From the NCBI GenBank assembly GCA_037126765.1, contig JBBCBC010000037.1, forward strand, positions 7,631,263-7,695,262: a stretch of DNA of 64,000 bases, in the 5' to 3' direction. Below are positions 12,799 to 22,265 of the stretch, in pieces. The notes below the pieces were generated by a model. It saw only the letters and a list, made by a program, of their open reading frames with translations, ran no database searches and was not told the origin of the DNA. Origin of the DNA: Stenogyne calaminthoides. Taxonomy: Eukaryota; Streptophyta; Magnoliopsida; Lamiales; Lamiaceae. Numbering within the stretch: position 1 is the stretch's first letter; each line of letters starts with the position of its first letter. The translations under genes and the position numbers were made by a program.

Positions 12799-12954
12799 TT
12801 GAAAGTTGCTTTGTTGTGGTGGTGGTTTTTTTTTTTTTTAAAGTGAAGTGTGGTATTTTGTTTTAGATTGTGATTTTATGATTATGGATGGGAAGTGAAG
12901 TGAAGTTGCTTTGTACTCTACTATTTTGAATGAAATCAGTATGTTTTATTTCAT

Positions 12955-13476
12955 ATAAAAAGTGTTCCAAGTTCTTTTTTTTTTTTTGTAACATACACAT
13001 TAAAAAGAAACTTAATAAAATTAAAGAACTATTATGTTTTTCGAATAGACTTGGATTTTTAGATCTTGATCGTTTGATTTAAATTTCCATTAAGCATATG
13101 TGTTACAAATGAAGAGTATTTATCGTGTTACTTCATAGTGAAAACAACAATTACAAGCCAAGGGTTCAACATTTGTATTTCAGAACTTGGTCCTAATTAA
13201 TTAATTAAATGAAGATGTTAGAATACACTTGGTCTTTCAGAACTTGGTCTTTCTTATAAAAAGTGTTCAAAGTTTTTTTTTTTTTTTGTAACATACACAT
13301 TAAAAATAAACTTAATAAAATTAAAGAACTATTATGTTAATAGCCAAGATACAAGCCAAGATTAAAGATAATACCAGAACTTGGTCTTTCATAAAAAAAG
13401 TGTTCCCAATTTTTTTTTTTTTTTTGTAACATACACATTAAAAATAAACTTAATAAAATTAAAGAACTATTATGTT
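12955..13476. repeat. Three dispersed direct copies of an ~85-bp T-tract unit
   Basis: Copies at about 12955-13037, 13255-13338 and 13391-13476 share AAAAAGTGTTC, a T-run of 12-17, TGTAACATACACATTAAAAA and AAACTTAATAAAATTAAAGA. They lie between the two accessory ORFs. Expansion or slippage is likely because each copy holds a T-run. Confidence 0.8.
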
Positions 13477-13630
13477 AATAGCCAAGATACAAGCCAAGAT
13501 TAAAGATAATACAAGCGAAGGGTACAAGTCAAGATTAAAGATAATATGATGTTACTAATCTTATAGAGTACAAGGGGCACTCCAACCCTTACAAGATATA
13601 GAAAATTACTTGAACACCAAACACATAAAA

Positions 13631-13972
13631 TTACTTGAACATCAAAACTATAACCACTGAAAAAAGACCCGAAATGAAACCAACAAAAAAAAGTTTCCAA
13701 ATAATTGAAAAATCCAGATTACGAGATGTGTTAACACGATTAATAATTGTTCTATCAGGCGGCTCTTCAACATGACTTGAACCCTCCTTACTTTCATTAG
13801 CACCATGGCTGAAAGTTTCTTCTTCAACATAATCTAAACCAAAATAAGAGTTGAGAGCAGTCATTGCTTCATCCACCGTCGAATAAGACCGATATAGATT
13901 CCAACCCGTTTACCTTTGAAGACAGCATAGTATTTTTGATGAATCTTTGTTTTTGGAATCACTGAATCTGGA
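13631..13972 (-). pseudogene. Viroplasmin / RNase H1 N-terminal-like ORF with a C-terminal membrane segment, frameshifted
   Basis: Read on the minus strand, codons from about 13945 give KYYAVFKGKRVGIY. After a 2-base shift at a TATAT stretch near 13905, the frame continues RSYSTVDEAMTALNSYFG. Together these match the fold shared by caulimovirus inclusion-body proteins and eukaryotic RNase H1 N-termini (K-Y-Y-V-V-F-x-G-x-x-x-G-I-Y, then an acidic/aromatic helix). The second frame runs from an ATG at 13876 to a stop at 13631-13633: 81 residues with an acidic middle and a ~20-residue hydrophobic C-terminus (IIWKLFFVGFISGLFSVVIV), probably a tail anchor. No in-frame ATG was found for the upstream part. 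No RNase H catalytic domain follows. It lies inside the MULE near its right end, opposite in strand to the transposase. Confidence 0.55.
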
Positions 13973-14016
13973 AGATTTTTTGTGAATTTTTATTTTTGGT
14001 TAGGGTTTTGATGAAG

Positions 14017-14080
14017 ATGTGAAGAGAAAAAAGATGAACCCTAGGTGTGAAGAGAAAAAAGATGAACCCTAGGTGTGAAG
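14017..14080. repeat. Short tandem duplication near the MULE right end
   Basis: A ~27-bp unit (GTGAAGAGAAAAAAGATGAA then CCCTAGG) is repeated head to tail, with a third partial copy. It lies just upstream of the minus-strand ORF and could be in its promoter or 5' UTR. Confidence 0.7.
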
Positions 14081-14198
14081 AGAAAATACAAACGGGTTAA
14101 ATATATTTAATGTTTGTTGTTAGTCCCAATTAAGAGAAACAATATTTAATTAGTGTTCCAAATTTGAAATTTGAAATTCGAATTAAACCCTAATCTAG

Positions 14199-14319
14199 CC
14201 GCCCAAAATCTACTTAAATTTCATTAAGGGTAAATTAGTCATTTAATGTGTAATTAAAAATTATAATTACTAAAATGCCCAATTCTGAATGTCCATAATA
14301 TGGATGTTTAGCGTCAACC
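14199..14319 (-). repeat. Right terminal inverted repeat of the MULE
   Basis: Imperfect inverted partner of 7340-7459. The outer tip abuts the right copy of the 9-bp duplication at 14320-14328. Confidence 0.75.
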
Positions 14320-14328
14320 ATTATAAAG

Positions 14329-15779
14329 TTCATATATGTACACATAATAAATGCGCCCATATTTTGGCAACGCAATCTCAATTATTGTATACATGAAATT
14401 AATGCCAACTTCAAGTCCTCGAGGCATTTATTATTCGAGATAAAATTCTCCAGTTCTTATATCAGAGTGACCAAACCTCTTCGTTTTATACAACTTTTGT
14501 TAAAATATATAATTGATAATTTAAAAATAAATTTTGATTTTTTATTCTTCACTTTGTTCTTATTGTTTGTTCAAGTATGTCCAGTACGGAGAAACGCAAG
14601 AGGGTTGACTTTGGATCATTACAAAATGCCTTTTCGTTATTGTTTAAAGTATATTTTTGCTAAACCTCTTCGTTTTAAAACAGCCTTTTAAATTAATTAC
14701 TTTTTGCCATATATAATTCATTTTTTAGTAATAATATAATTTCTATTTCTTTCATCATGGTTTGTCAAAAGATTTTTCTAAAATAAATTTTTACTTCTTT
14801 AATTTTTATGAATATTTATTTAATTAGAATATGTATTTCAAATTTAAAATGGTAATTATTTTATTAAAATATATTAATTCATCACTGCCAAAATTAATAT
14901 CCTTATTATATCAACCACATTTGTTCAAGATATGTCCATATACGGAGAAACGCAAGAGGGTTGACTTTGGATCATAAAAGTATACAAAAAAAAATAAAAT
15001 AAAATTTCTTTTCAGTGTGATGAAGGGTAACATTTTGGTTTCAAGACAGCCGTGAATCCAGATAGTGAGGAGTTACAAGCCAAAATGATATTTGATGTAA
15101 TTTTGGAATTAAAAATATTAGCCTCAACTAAACCCTTGTAAATTAAATTAATTAACAGTTTTTGCCATAACAAAAGGCTATAATTCATTTTTTGAATTTG
15201 TAATAATATAATTTCTATTTCTTTAATCAATTGTTTTCAAAACTTTTTTGATCTTCCATAATAATTATTATAATCTTTTATTTTTAAAAAAAATTGGTCT
15301 TTCCCGAAATCATCTTATACTAATATAGTAATATTTATAAAAAGTTGATGTGACAAAAATTTATAATTTGTTATCACGAGTCTTTGTTATTTCATTTAAT
15401 TTATTTATTACTATACATGTAACTATATATATAAGTTCATATATAACGTCCTGTATAATTAATTTATACAAAATAGCAAAATATTGAAAATATGCCACAA
15501 TCTCACGTGATAATGTGAGTTGCCGTAATAAAATATGCAACAAATTAACTATATGCTGCAAGCACAATGAAAATTGAACACATAATACGCAAACAGATAA
15601 CAAGTGTAAAGTAATAATAGGTAATTGAGATATGAAAAGTAATTAAAAAAATTACCAGGAGATGGATTAATTTGATGAAATTCAGAATTTGTCCAAAGAT
15701 GAGGGACACGTAGAGTATGTGAGTAACAGGGACGGCACCGAATCCTTTTGACTTAATTTTGTTCTCTTGCACTCCTCAA
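14329..15779. other. Distal upstream region of the MYB gene with an old internal duplication
   Basis: AT-rich with no supported gene. Two blocks recur about 355-460 bp apart. Block A (14566-14620) and its copy (14921-14976) share CGGAGAAACGCAAGAGGGTT and then GACTTTGGATCAT. Block B (about 14705-14780) and its copy (15162-15250) share TTGCCAT..., TAATTCATTTTTT and AATAATATAATTTCTATTTC. The region therefore looks like a diverged segmental tandem duplication. Each copy of block A contains a TTGACT W-box-like motif. Confidence 0.6.
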
Positions 15780-15897
15780 CTATATATACACTACTCTTGT
15801 CTTTGCATTTGTTATATGTGAGTATCTCTCTCTCTCTCTCTCTCCAATTAATTCAGACACTAGTAATTCTAACTCAGCAAGTAATTAAATAACTTCA
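15780..15897 (+). promoter_or_regulatory. Core promoter and 5' UTR of the MYB gene
   Basis: A TATA-like stretch (CTATATATACAC) at about 15779-15791 lies ~110 bases before the ATG at 15898. A (TC)n microsatellite at about 15825-15844 is in the expected 5' UTR; CT-rich tracts are common in plant leaders and can vary in length between individuals. Confidence 0.6.
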
Positions 15898-17109
15898 ATG
15901 GGAAGAGCTCCTTGCTGTGACAAAAATGGACTGAAAAAAGGGCCTTGGACCCCTGAAGAAGATCAGAAGCTCATTGATTACATTCAGAAACATGGTTACG
16001 GAAACTGGGGAACCCTTCCAAAAAATGCTGGTAATTAATTAGTCTATATATATTTATTCATTCCTTGTTACTCTAAGTTTATTGAATTTGAAAATGTTTA
16101 ATAAATTTTTATTTAATTATTATAGGTTTGCAAAGGTGTGGAAAGAGTTGCCGCCTACGCTGGACTAATTATCTCCGCCCTGATATCAAGAGAGGAAGAT
16201 TTTCATTCGAAGAAGAAGAGGCTATTATTCAACTCCACAGCATCCTCGGAAACAAGTGCGTTTTTTAAATATGTAATTATGTCCCGTTAAAATTAATTCA
16301 AATCTTTTTTAAGTAGTTAATTACTAATAAATTCAATCGTTTTTTTATTGAAATTAAACAGATGGTCTGCAATTGCTGGCAGACTTCCAGGAAGAACGGA
16401 CAACGAAATCAAGAACTACTGGAACACACACATTCGCAAGAGGCTTCTGCGAATGGGAATCGATCCCGTGACTCACAGCCCCCGCCTCGATCTTCTAGAC
16501 CTTTCCACAATCCTAAACTCCTCCCTTTACAACAATAACTCGCAATCCCAGATTAACTTCTCCAGATTATTAGGGCTGCAGCCCTTGATTAACCCCGAAT
16601 TAATACGATTAGCAACTTCCCTATTATCCTCAGAGCGCCGTAATCACGGTTACGCCATGCAAAACCACCTAATTAGCCCTAATCCTCAAGCACCTAACCA
16701 AATCCCCCCTTTCCAAACTCCACTTCAAGATTTAACCGCGGGTCCCACTACTTGTAATTTGGACGGTCAAGCTCATAACCTCATGCAATACGACGACGTT
16801 TCCGGGTTCGGGTCGCAAAATTGCCACCTAAACGAATGGCAACAAAGTAACGGGTCAATTATGACAGAAGAATACGCGCCGGTTACAAATTTCGGGTATT
16901 ACGGGTCGGATCCTGGCCCATCATCTGAAACATCGACGTTTCAATCTAACAGCAGCAACAACTTCAGCTTCCAGTCCGTTTTGTCGAACCTGTCGTCTCC
17001 GTCATCTAGTCCGCCGCCGTTACATTCGACGTCAACTGATGAAAGGGAAATTAGCTACTGCAGCAATAACATGTTTCCGGATATTTTGGATGTTGGCGAT
17101 TTCATCTAA
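15898..17109 (+). CDS. MYB102-like: R2R3-MYB transcription factor, MYB41/74/102-like (subgroup 11)
   Basis: Three exons, 15898-16030, 16126-16255 and 16362-17109, join to 336 codons plus stop. The introns sit at the classic R2R3-MYB positions (codon 45, and codon 88 at the end of the LGNK motif). R2 carries Trp at 17, 37 and 57. R3 has Phe70 in place of the first Trp, then Trp89 and Trp108. The N-terminus ([20 protein letters not shown]) and the post-R3 block ([16 protein letters not shown], residues ~121-136) are hallmarks of this subgroup. A conserved [12 protein letters not shown] stretch follows. The C-terminus is Ser/Asn-rich and ends acidic (DILDVGDFI), as in activation domains. The R3 motif for bHLH partners is absent. 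Relatives are nuclear activators in drought, salt, wounding and ABA responses and in suberin or wax formation; the role here is inferred from family. Which of the close paralogues it matches is uncertain. Confidence 0.93.
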
Positions 17110-18990
17110 TTCTTCTGATTGGAATTCCGGATATTAAGCTATGCGCGCGGAGATTTTTCTTTTTTCTTTTATTAAAATTATAATTTTATTTATGTCTTCT
17201 CTGAGCTTAATTTTTTAAGTCTCATGTATCTTGTATAAATTAATTTCTGTTGAAGTTAACTTGTGCTGATTTTTCTTGTCCTCTCTATCTGACAACATGA
17301 CTCCATTGCTTGCTTCATTTCACAAGATTTCCATTATTGACATATTCCTTGTTTTTTCTTGTCTAAATAATCAAATTATAAAATTAGTGAATTAAGTTTA
17401 GACAAAGTCTAGTATGAAAATTTTCATACATGAAAAAACTTTAATTTACAATAAAATTCTGTAATTTGTGAAGGTAAGATAAAATTGAGTGGTTCATGGT
17501 TCACTCGGCCCAAGTGGTTCATGGTTCACCCGGATCGAATAGGTCATAATTTAGGGTTCATTATTTAGTATTTAGGGTGTAGATGGTTGATTTTGGGCAA
17601 TTTTATAGATTTTCACACTTGGAAATTTTCACACTTGACCTACACTTAAGCTTATAATCGGGGATGTGAGTGCGCCCTTAATATATATTTCTTGATGATT
17701 GATTTGATACAAATGGTCCAATTTTTTAGTATCATTTTCAAAAGATAAATCTACAAAAAATAATATAAACAGTTGTTAAATATATAGTCAATGATTGTTT
17801 TAGTAAAAAACAAAATACAATCAATCAATAATGGAAAGTTTGGTCGACATAATCACATCAATATAGACTAATTATTTATCTATAATTATTAATTACAAAT
17901 ATAGCATGTACAGAAGTTTCAATCAAAATATGAATTTTGCAGCATGGCGCGTCTCAAGAAATATAATTTAAATAATTCTTCAATATTATCACAAAAAGGA
18001 AACACATCTGCATGCAATCAAGAATCATTCAACAACTCCAAATTTCTTAACATATCTGTTACACTTTTAATTGGCACTGTTTGTCTTGTTAACTTTCTCA
18101 AAGGGGAAAATTTAGCATCATAATATGTTTGTCATGCTACTTAAATTAATCCAAAGTTTCTAAAGAGAAGAAAAAGAAACAGTGGTTTCATCCATCCCGA
18201 CAGAGGAGTTGCGGCGGCGGTAGCCCAGCGGCCGACAGTGGCCGGAGAAGGTGACGCGTGGGGGCGCCACCTGTACCATACAACTATTTTACGTACTAAT
18301 AAAGTAATGGTAGTATTTATGTAAACAATGTGCATGGTTGTGGTAAGCATCAGGGGTTTGACTAAAAGGTTGAGCACGTGGCGAGATGCTAAAGGGTGGG
18401 AAAACACAGTGGGGACCACTTGAAAAAGCCCTCTATAGCTTTTACTTAAAAATAATGGCGTGGCTCTTGTGCCATTTCTCACCTTTTTTGTCCTTAATTA
18501 GCAGTTCGTCAAACACCAGTGACGTCAGCAAGGGACACGTGGTGTCAATGATTTGACATCTGGTCCCCACTCCATGAAATGGGTCACCCACTGGCCCGGC
18601 CCGTTTCCAATAGGCGGGAGCGAGAGCGGGAGGTCTAATAAATTTTGAAAAACATTAGATGGCAATTATAAGTGAATAATAATTATTAATTAACTAGTGA
18701 ATACAGTATACTTGTGTGATTGCATTTGTCATTTTTTCTCCAAATTTTATTATCATATACTTCTACTTATATATAAAGATTCTTATAATTTAATTACATG
18801 GATAAGCGATTTAAAGTGAGTAGTCAATTTATTTCGATGCAAAGACTAAATTGTAATCTAATAATAAATATAATATTTACAAATAAAAGTATTTGAATCT
18901 TACTTTAATGTAAAATTAAAATATGCGAAGACCCCAATATCTAAAAAAAAAAGAGGCATGTATATTAGTATATATGTGTAATTTATTATT
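17110..18990. other. Intergenic region 3' of the MYB gene
   Basis: Holds the MYB 3' UTR and AT-rich spacer. A direct repeat of AAGTGGTTCATGGTTCAC is seen near 17488-17530. From 18180 to 18640 the composition turns GC-richer and contains bZIP-type motifs (separate entry). No ORF is supported; the 113-codon minus-strand frame at 18141-18482 has no recognisable domain. Confidence 0.5.
18371..18546. promoter_or_regulatory. Cluster of G-box/ABRE and CRE-like (bZIP) motifs without an obvious gene
   Basis: GCACGTGGC at 18374-18382, a perfect TGACGTCA palindrome at 18520-18527 and ACACGTGGTGT at 18535-18545 lie in a GC-richer island within AT-rich DNA. These are known binding sites for plant bZIP factors, including ABA-responsive ABFs. 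No downstream coding exon is recognised on either strand before the LINE at 19011, so the function is unresolved. Confidence 0.4.
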
Positions 18991-19089
18991 TTTATCATGC
19001 GCTTCAATATCTTTTTTTTGGTAAGGAAAATTCATTAATAATGAGTGGGTGGGTATAAGGAATACCCAATACAGAGTTTTAAAAGCTAT

Positions 19090-20357
19090 ACAGCCATCCA
19101 AATTAACAATCAAGCACCAAATTGGGATTATCTAACCAATCTTTAAACGACGATGTACCCAAGCTAGGACATTTCGCAGAATACCAACTTCGTTGTCTTC
19201 CTTTAATCTCCTCCAAAACTTTCTCCACATCAAAGCTCTTTTGGTTGAAAATCAAACTATTTCTCCCATTCCAAATGACCCAAACCACACATATCCAGAG
19301 ACAAATAACAAATTTCTTCCCTTTTTTTCCTCGAAGAAGTTCTGAATGACACGAGAAATGCTTCTAGATCCGATTATGGATAACAGTCGAGAAACCAAGC
19401 CACTTATAGCATGCGTACCAGATTTTGGACGAAATCTTGCAGTCGATGAAGAGATGAGAAGCCGACTCCTCCTCGATGTTGCAAAGGTCACAAAGGTTGC
19501 AGCAGGTTTGAGGGATGATATTCCTTGCCAATAGGTTATGTTTAGTTGGCAATCTGTCCTGAAGAAGTCTCCACGCCATCGCCGAAGCTTTCAAAGGTGC
19601 AATCTTACACCATATCCTCTTGAGCATCTTTCCTCTCTCGCGGGCAGCTTGTGACAAGTTCCGGGGACAGCAAATAGAGTCATAGGCCAGCTTTGTCTTG
19701 AAGACTCCATCTTGCGCCAACTTCCACTTCCATGAGTCTTCGAGATTTTCTTTGAGGTGACACCTATTAAGAATGCATTCAAAATTGTTAATAGCATGAA
19801 GATCACGGTCCAACAAAGTTCTCCGCCAAACCAAATTCCAACTCCACCTCCCATCTACCCACCCCCCCATCTCACTCACCACCGCCTCCCTCGACGCACT
19901 CAAATGAAACAACCTAGGAAACCTATTTCTAAACGAGTTCGATCCCTCCCACACACTCTCCCAAAAATGTGTACTCTTTCCATTTCCCAAACACCTCTCT
20001 AATTGGCCCCATAACCATCTCCCTCCCTCCCCCCGACACATTTTCCATCACTTTCTTCCACCAATACGACCCCCTATCCAATCTACCCGAGAAGATAATA
20101 CCCGACTCCCCAATGTCAATTGACCCATATAAAGACCTCAACACTCTCGCCCATAAGCTCTCTCTCTCTCTCTCGACTAAACATCTCCACACCCACTTAC
20201 CGAGCATGACTATATTAAAAATCCCCGAATCCCTAATTCCGAGACCCCCCAACTCTTTCGATTTACAGACATTCGCCCAACTTACCCAACAAGTTTTAGA
20301 AGTATTTTCACCCCCCCCCCCCACACAAGAACTTGCATTGAAAAAAAGATAAATCAC
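19090..20357 (-). pseudogene. LINE ORF2, C-terminal zf-RVT part
   Basis: Minus-strand frames give SWANVCKSKELGGLGIRD, a large Trp-rich region (WWKKVMENV), then the zf-RVT block AWRLLQDRLPTKHNL with C-x2-C...H...C (Cys pairs near 19500, SHLFIDC). It ends with MVWVIWNGRNSLIF near 19280 and a stop near 19103. Three frames are used, so at least two frameshifts exist. This domain occurs only in plant LINE polyproteins and their derivatives. Confidence 0.85.
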
Positions 20358-21490
20358 TCAAGGTTTTCTTTGGTAGTAAGTGAAAGGAAAACTGGTAGAT
20401 TGGCAACGACGAGAGAACGGATTTTAGTAGAGTGATTCTGCCTCCAAAAAAGTTTTACGATCTTCCCACGACTTTAACCTTTTCTGGAATTTCTGCACAA
20501 GATGATTCCATTCCCATGTTTTCCGAGCCGAAGCCCCCACCCGGATACCCAAGTATGAGAAAGGGATTTCCCCTATCGAGCAACCAAGAATTTCAGCCAT
20601 TTCGATCAATCTGGAACCTTCCACATTCAACCCCATTAAACTGCTTTTGTTGTAATTAATCTTCAATCCCGATAGAAACTCAAAGTTACGTAGAATTCTC
20701 CTCATTACCCAAGCATTATGTACACTGCCTGTCCCCATAAAAACCGTATCGTCGGCGAACTGGAGATGAGAGATCCGAACCGTCTCCTTGCCTATGGTAG
20801 CTGCTTCAAACAACTTTGCGTCTGATGCCTTTGAGACGAGGAGACTAAGGCCCTCCACAACCAATAAGTAAAAAAAAGGTGAGAGAGGGTCACCTTGTCT
20901 TAGACCTCTCTCAAGCTTAAACTGACCGGACGGGCTGCCATTTACAAGAACCGAGGCATGGGAGCTAGAAACACATTCTCTAATCCACTCTCTCCATTTC
21001 TCGCAAAAGTTGACGCCTTCAAGCATAGAATCTAAGAAGTTCCAGTCGACCGAGTCATACGCCTTTGCAAAGTCTATTTTGAAGAAGACCCTATTGACTC
21101 TTCTCTTCTTGGCCTCTTCGATTGACTCGTTGAGAATCACCGCCCCATCTAATATGTTTCTTCCTCCAACGAAAGCACTTTGATTGAAAGACACCAGCTT
21201 GTCCATTACCTTACTAAGTCTTGATGCCAACAATTTTGCAATGATCTTATATGCATATCCAATAAGAGATATAGGCCTGAAATCTGCAAGGCTCGATGCA
21301 TCCTCCTTTTTTGGGATAAGGGCAATAAAGGAGGGGTTAAGACCATTAACGAGTCTTCCATTGGCATGAAATTCATCGATCATTAATAGAAAGTCGTTAT
21401 TGATCACAGGCCAGCATTCTTTAATGAATTTGAAATTGAATCCGTCAGGTCCAGGGCTTTTAGAGCTGCTGCAGTTCTTTATAACACCGA
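20358..21490 (-). pseudogene. LINE ORF2, reverse transcriptase part
   Basis: From KSPGPDGF near 21460 the frame runs through the RT blocks: LIPKKE, PISLIG, KIIAKLLASRL, FVGGRNILD, KIDFAKAYDSVDW, RGLRQGDPLSP and LQFADDTVF. The active-site FADD (near 20745) is intact. The frame is lost around 20420, with a shift before the C-terminal part. A run of 13 Cs at about 20311-20323 may be another slippage site. Confidence 0.88.
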
Positions 21491-21499
21491 GGTTCTGGA

Positions 21500-22248
21500 C
21501 CTTTTAGAGCTGCTGCAGTTCTTTATAACACCAATTCACCTCGGTAGTCTCAAGAGATAGTGGGCAGTGGTCTGATACTGTTCTTGGGAGGCCTTTTAGA
21601 GATGAGGATGGCCATGAGGCCAACCAACTATTGCTGAGAAGGATCCTATCCCGCCTACTCTTACACTTGCCATCAGGTTGGTACCAAGAGAACTGTCGCC
21701 CGATCAATGGTAAGTCCAAAAGATTGGATTCTCGGATGAATCCGTCAAATGCCAGAATATCGTTTGAGGGAATCTGAGTGCCCCTACCGGCCCTCTCGTT
21801 CGGAGAACGGATAGAGTTAAAATCGCTTGCTATACAAAGGCAGCAATCTTCATTCTAGTTTACAATCAGTTGCAAGCTGTCCCAAAGTTCCAACTTTTCA
21901 TTTAGCGGCTTCGGTGCATACACATTCACAATAACACACTGAATTCTATACCTTCCCCAGAAACCATTAACAATTACAGCCCCTGTAAAATCCCAAAGAG
22001 CTAGACATTGCAAAGGTTTCAGAATTCCAAATGCTTAGAATACCTCCTGATCTACCTATTGAATTCCTAGTCACCCAACCAAAATTTAATCCTCCCCAGA
22101 TTTCCTTACAAGTTTCCAGACTTAAGGCTTCATCTTTTGTTTCTTGTAGACAGCAAAAATCAATATTACGAGATTTAATCAAGTTTTGCACCTCTTTCCT
22201 CTTCACTGAACTCCCAATCCCACGAATATTGTAAATGGGTAGCTTCAT
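21500..22248 (-). pseudogene. LINE ORF2, endonuclease part
   Basis: Starts MKLPIYNIRGIGSSVKRK at 22248, the canonical AP-endonuclease start of plant LINE ORF2, with catalytic-region motifs LQETK and, near the end (about 21560), SDHCPL. A frame change occurs near 21965, where the codons continue in another frame through the VNVYAPK motif. Just after the SDHCPL block the sequence jumps to the reverse transcriptase. A ~31-bp unit (TTTTAGAGCTGCTGCAGTTC...) is tandemly duplicated at about 21459-21489 and 21502-21532 at the junction, so roughly 200-250 residues are deleted. Confidence 0.85.
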
Positions 22249-22265
22249 TAAACACGCTTCAATAT

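Larger units (their letters stand above)
7340..14319 (+). mobile_element. Mutator-like element (MULE), 6,980 bp, with TIRs and 9-bp target duplication
   Basis: The perfect 9-bp direct repeat ATTATAAAG lies at 7331-7339 and 14320-14328. Immediately inside it, the two ends are inverted copies: CATATTATGGACATCCAGAAT near 7358 matches the reverse complement of the sequence around 14285-14305 with one mismatch. The similarity continues imperfectly to a GGCGG motif about 120 bp in from each end. A 9-bp duplication with long TIRs is the Mutator-superfamily signature. The cargo agrees: a FAR1/MULE-type transposase with a SWIM finger (+), an intact small ORF at 12406-12798 (+), and a broken ORF at 13631-13972 (-). 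The TIRs have diverged and the transposase is broken, so the copy is probably not autonomous now. Confidence 0.88.
19011..22254 (-). mobile_element. LINE (L1-type non-LTR retrotransposon), 5'-truncated, with 11-bp target duplication
   Basis: The 11-bp direct repeat CGCTTCAATAT flanks the element at 19000-19010 and 22255-22265. The left end on the plus strand starts with a T-run (19012-19019), i.e. a poly-A tail on the minus strand. The 5' end lies six bases before the ORF2 ATG, so ORF1 and the 5' UTR are missing; 5' truncation is usual for target-primed reverse transcription. ORF2 domains follow on the minus strand: endonuclease, reverse transcriptase, zf-RVT. Frameshifts, an internal deletion and stops make it inactive. 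Confidence 0.92.

Noticed and set aside
18141..18482. 113-codon minus-strand frame starting MRNGTR
   Set aside because: No domain, biased composition and no homologue recognised; the bZIP-motif cluster is reported instead as a regulatory candidate.
19757..20352. Plus-strand Pro/Ser-rich frames
   Set aside because: Antisense of the LINE zf-RVT region.
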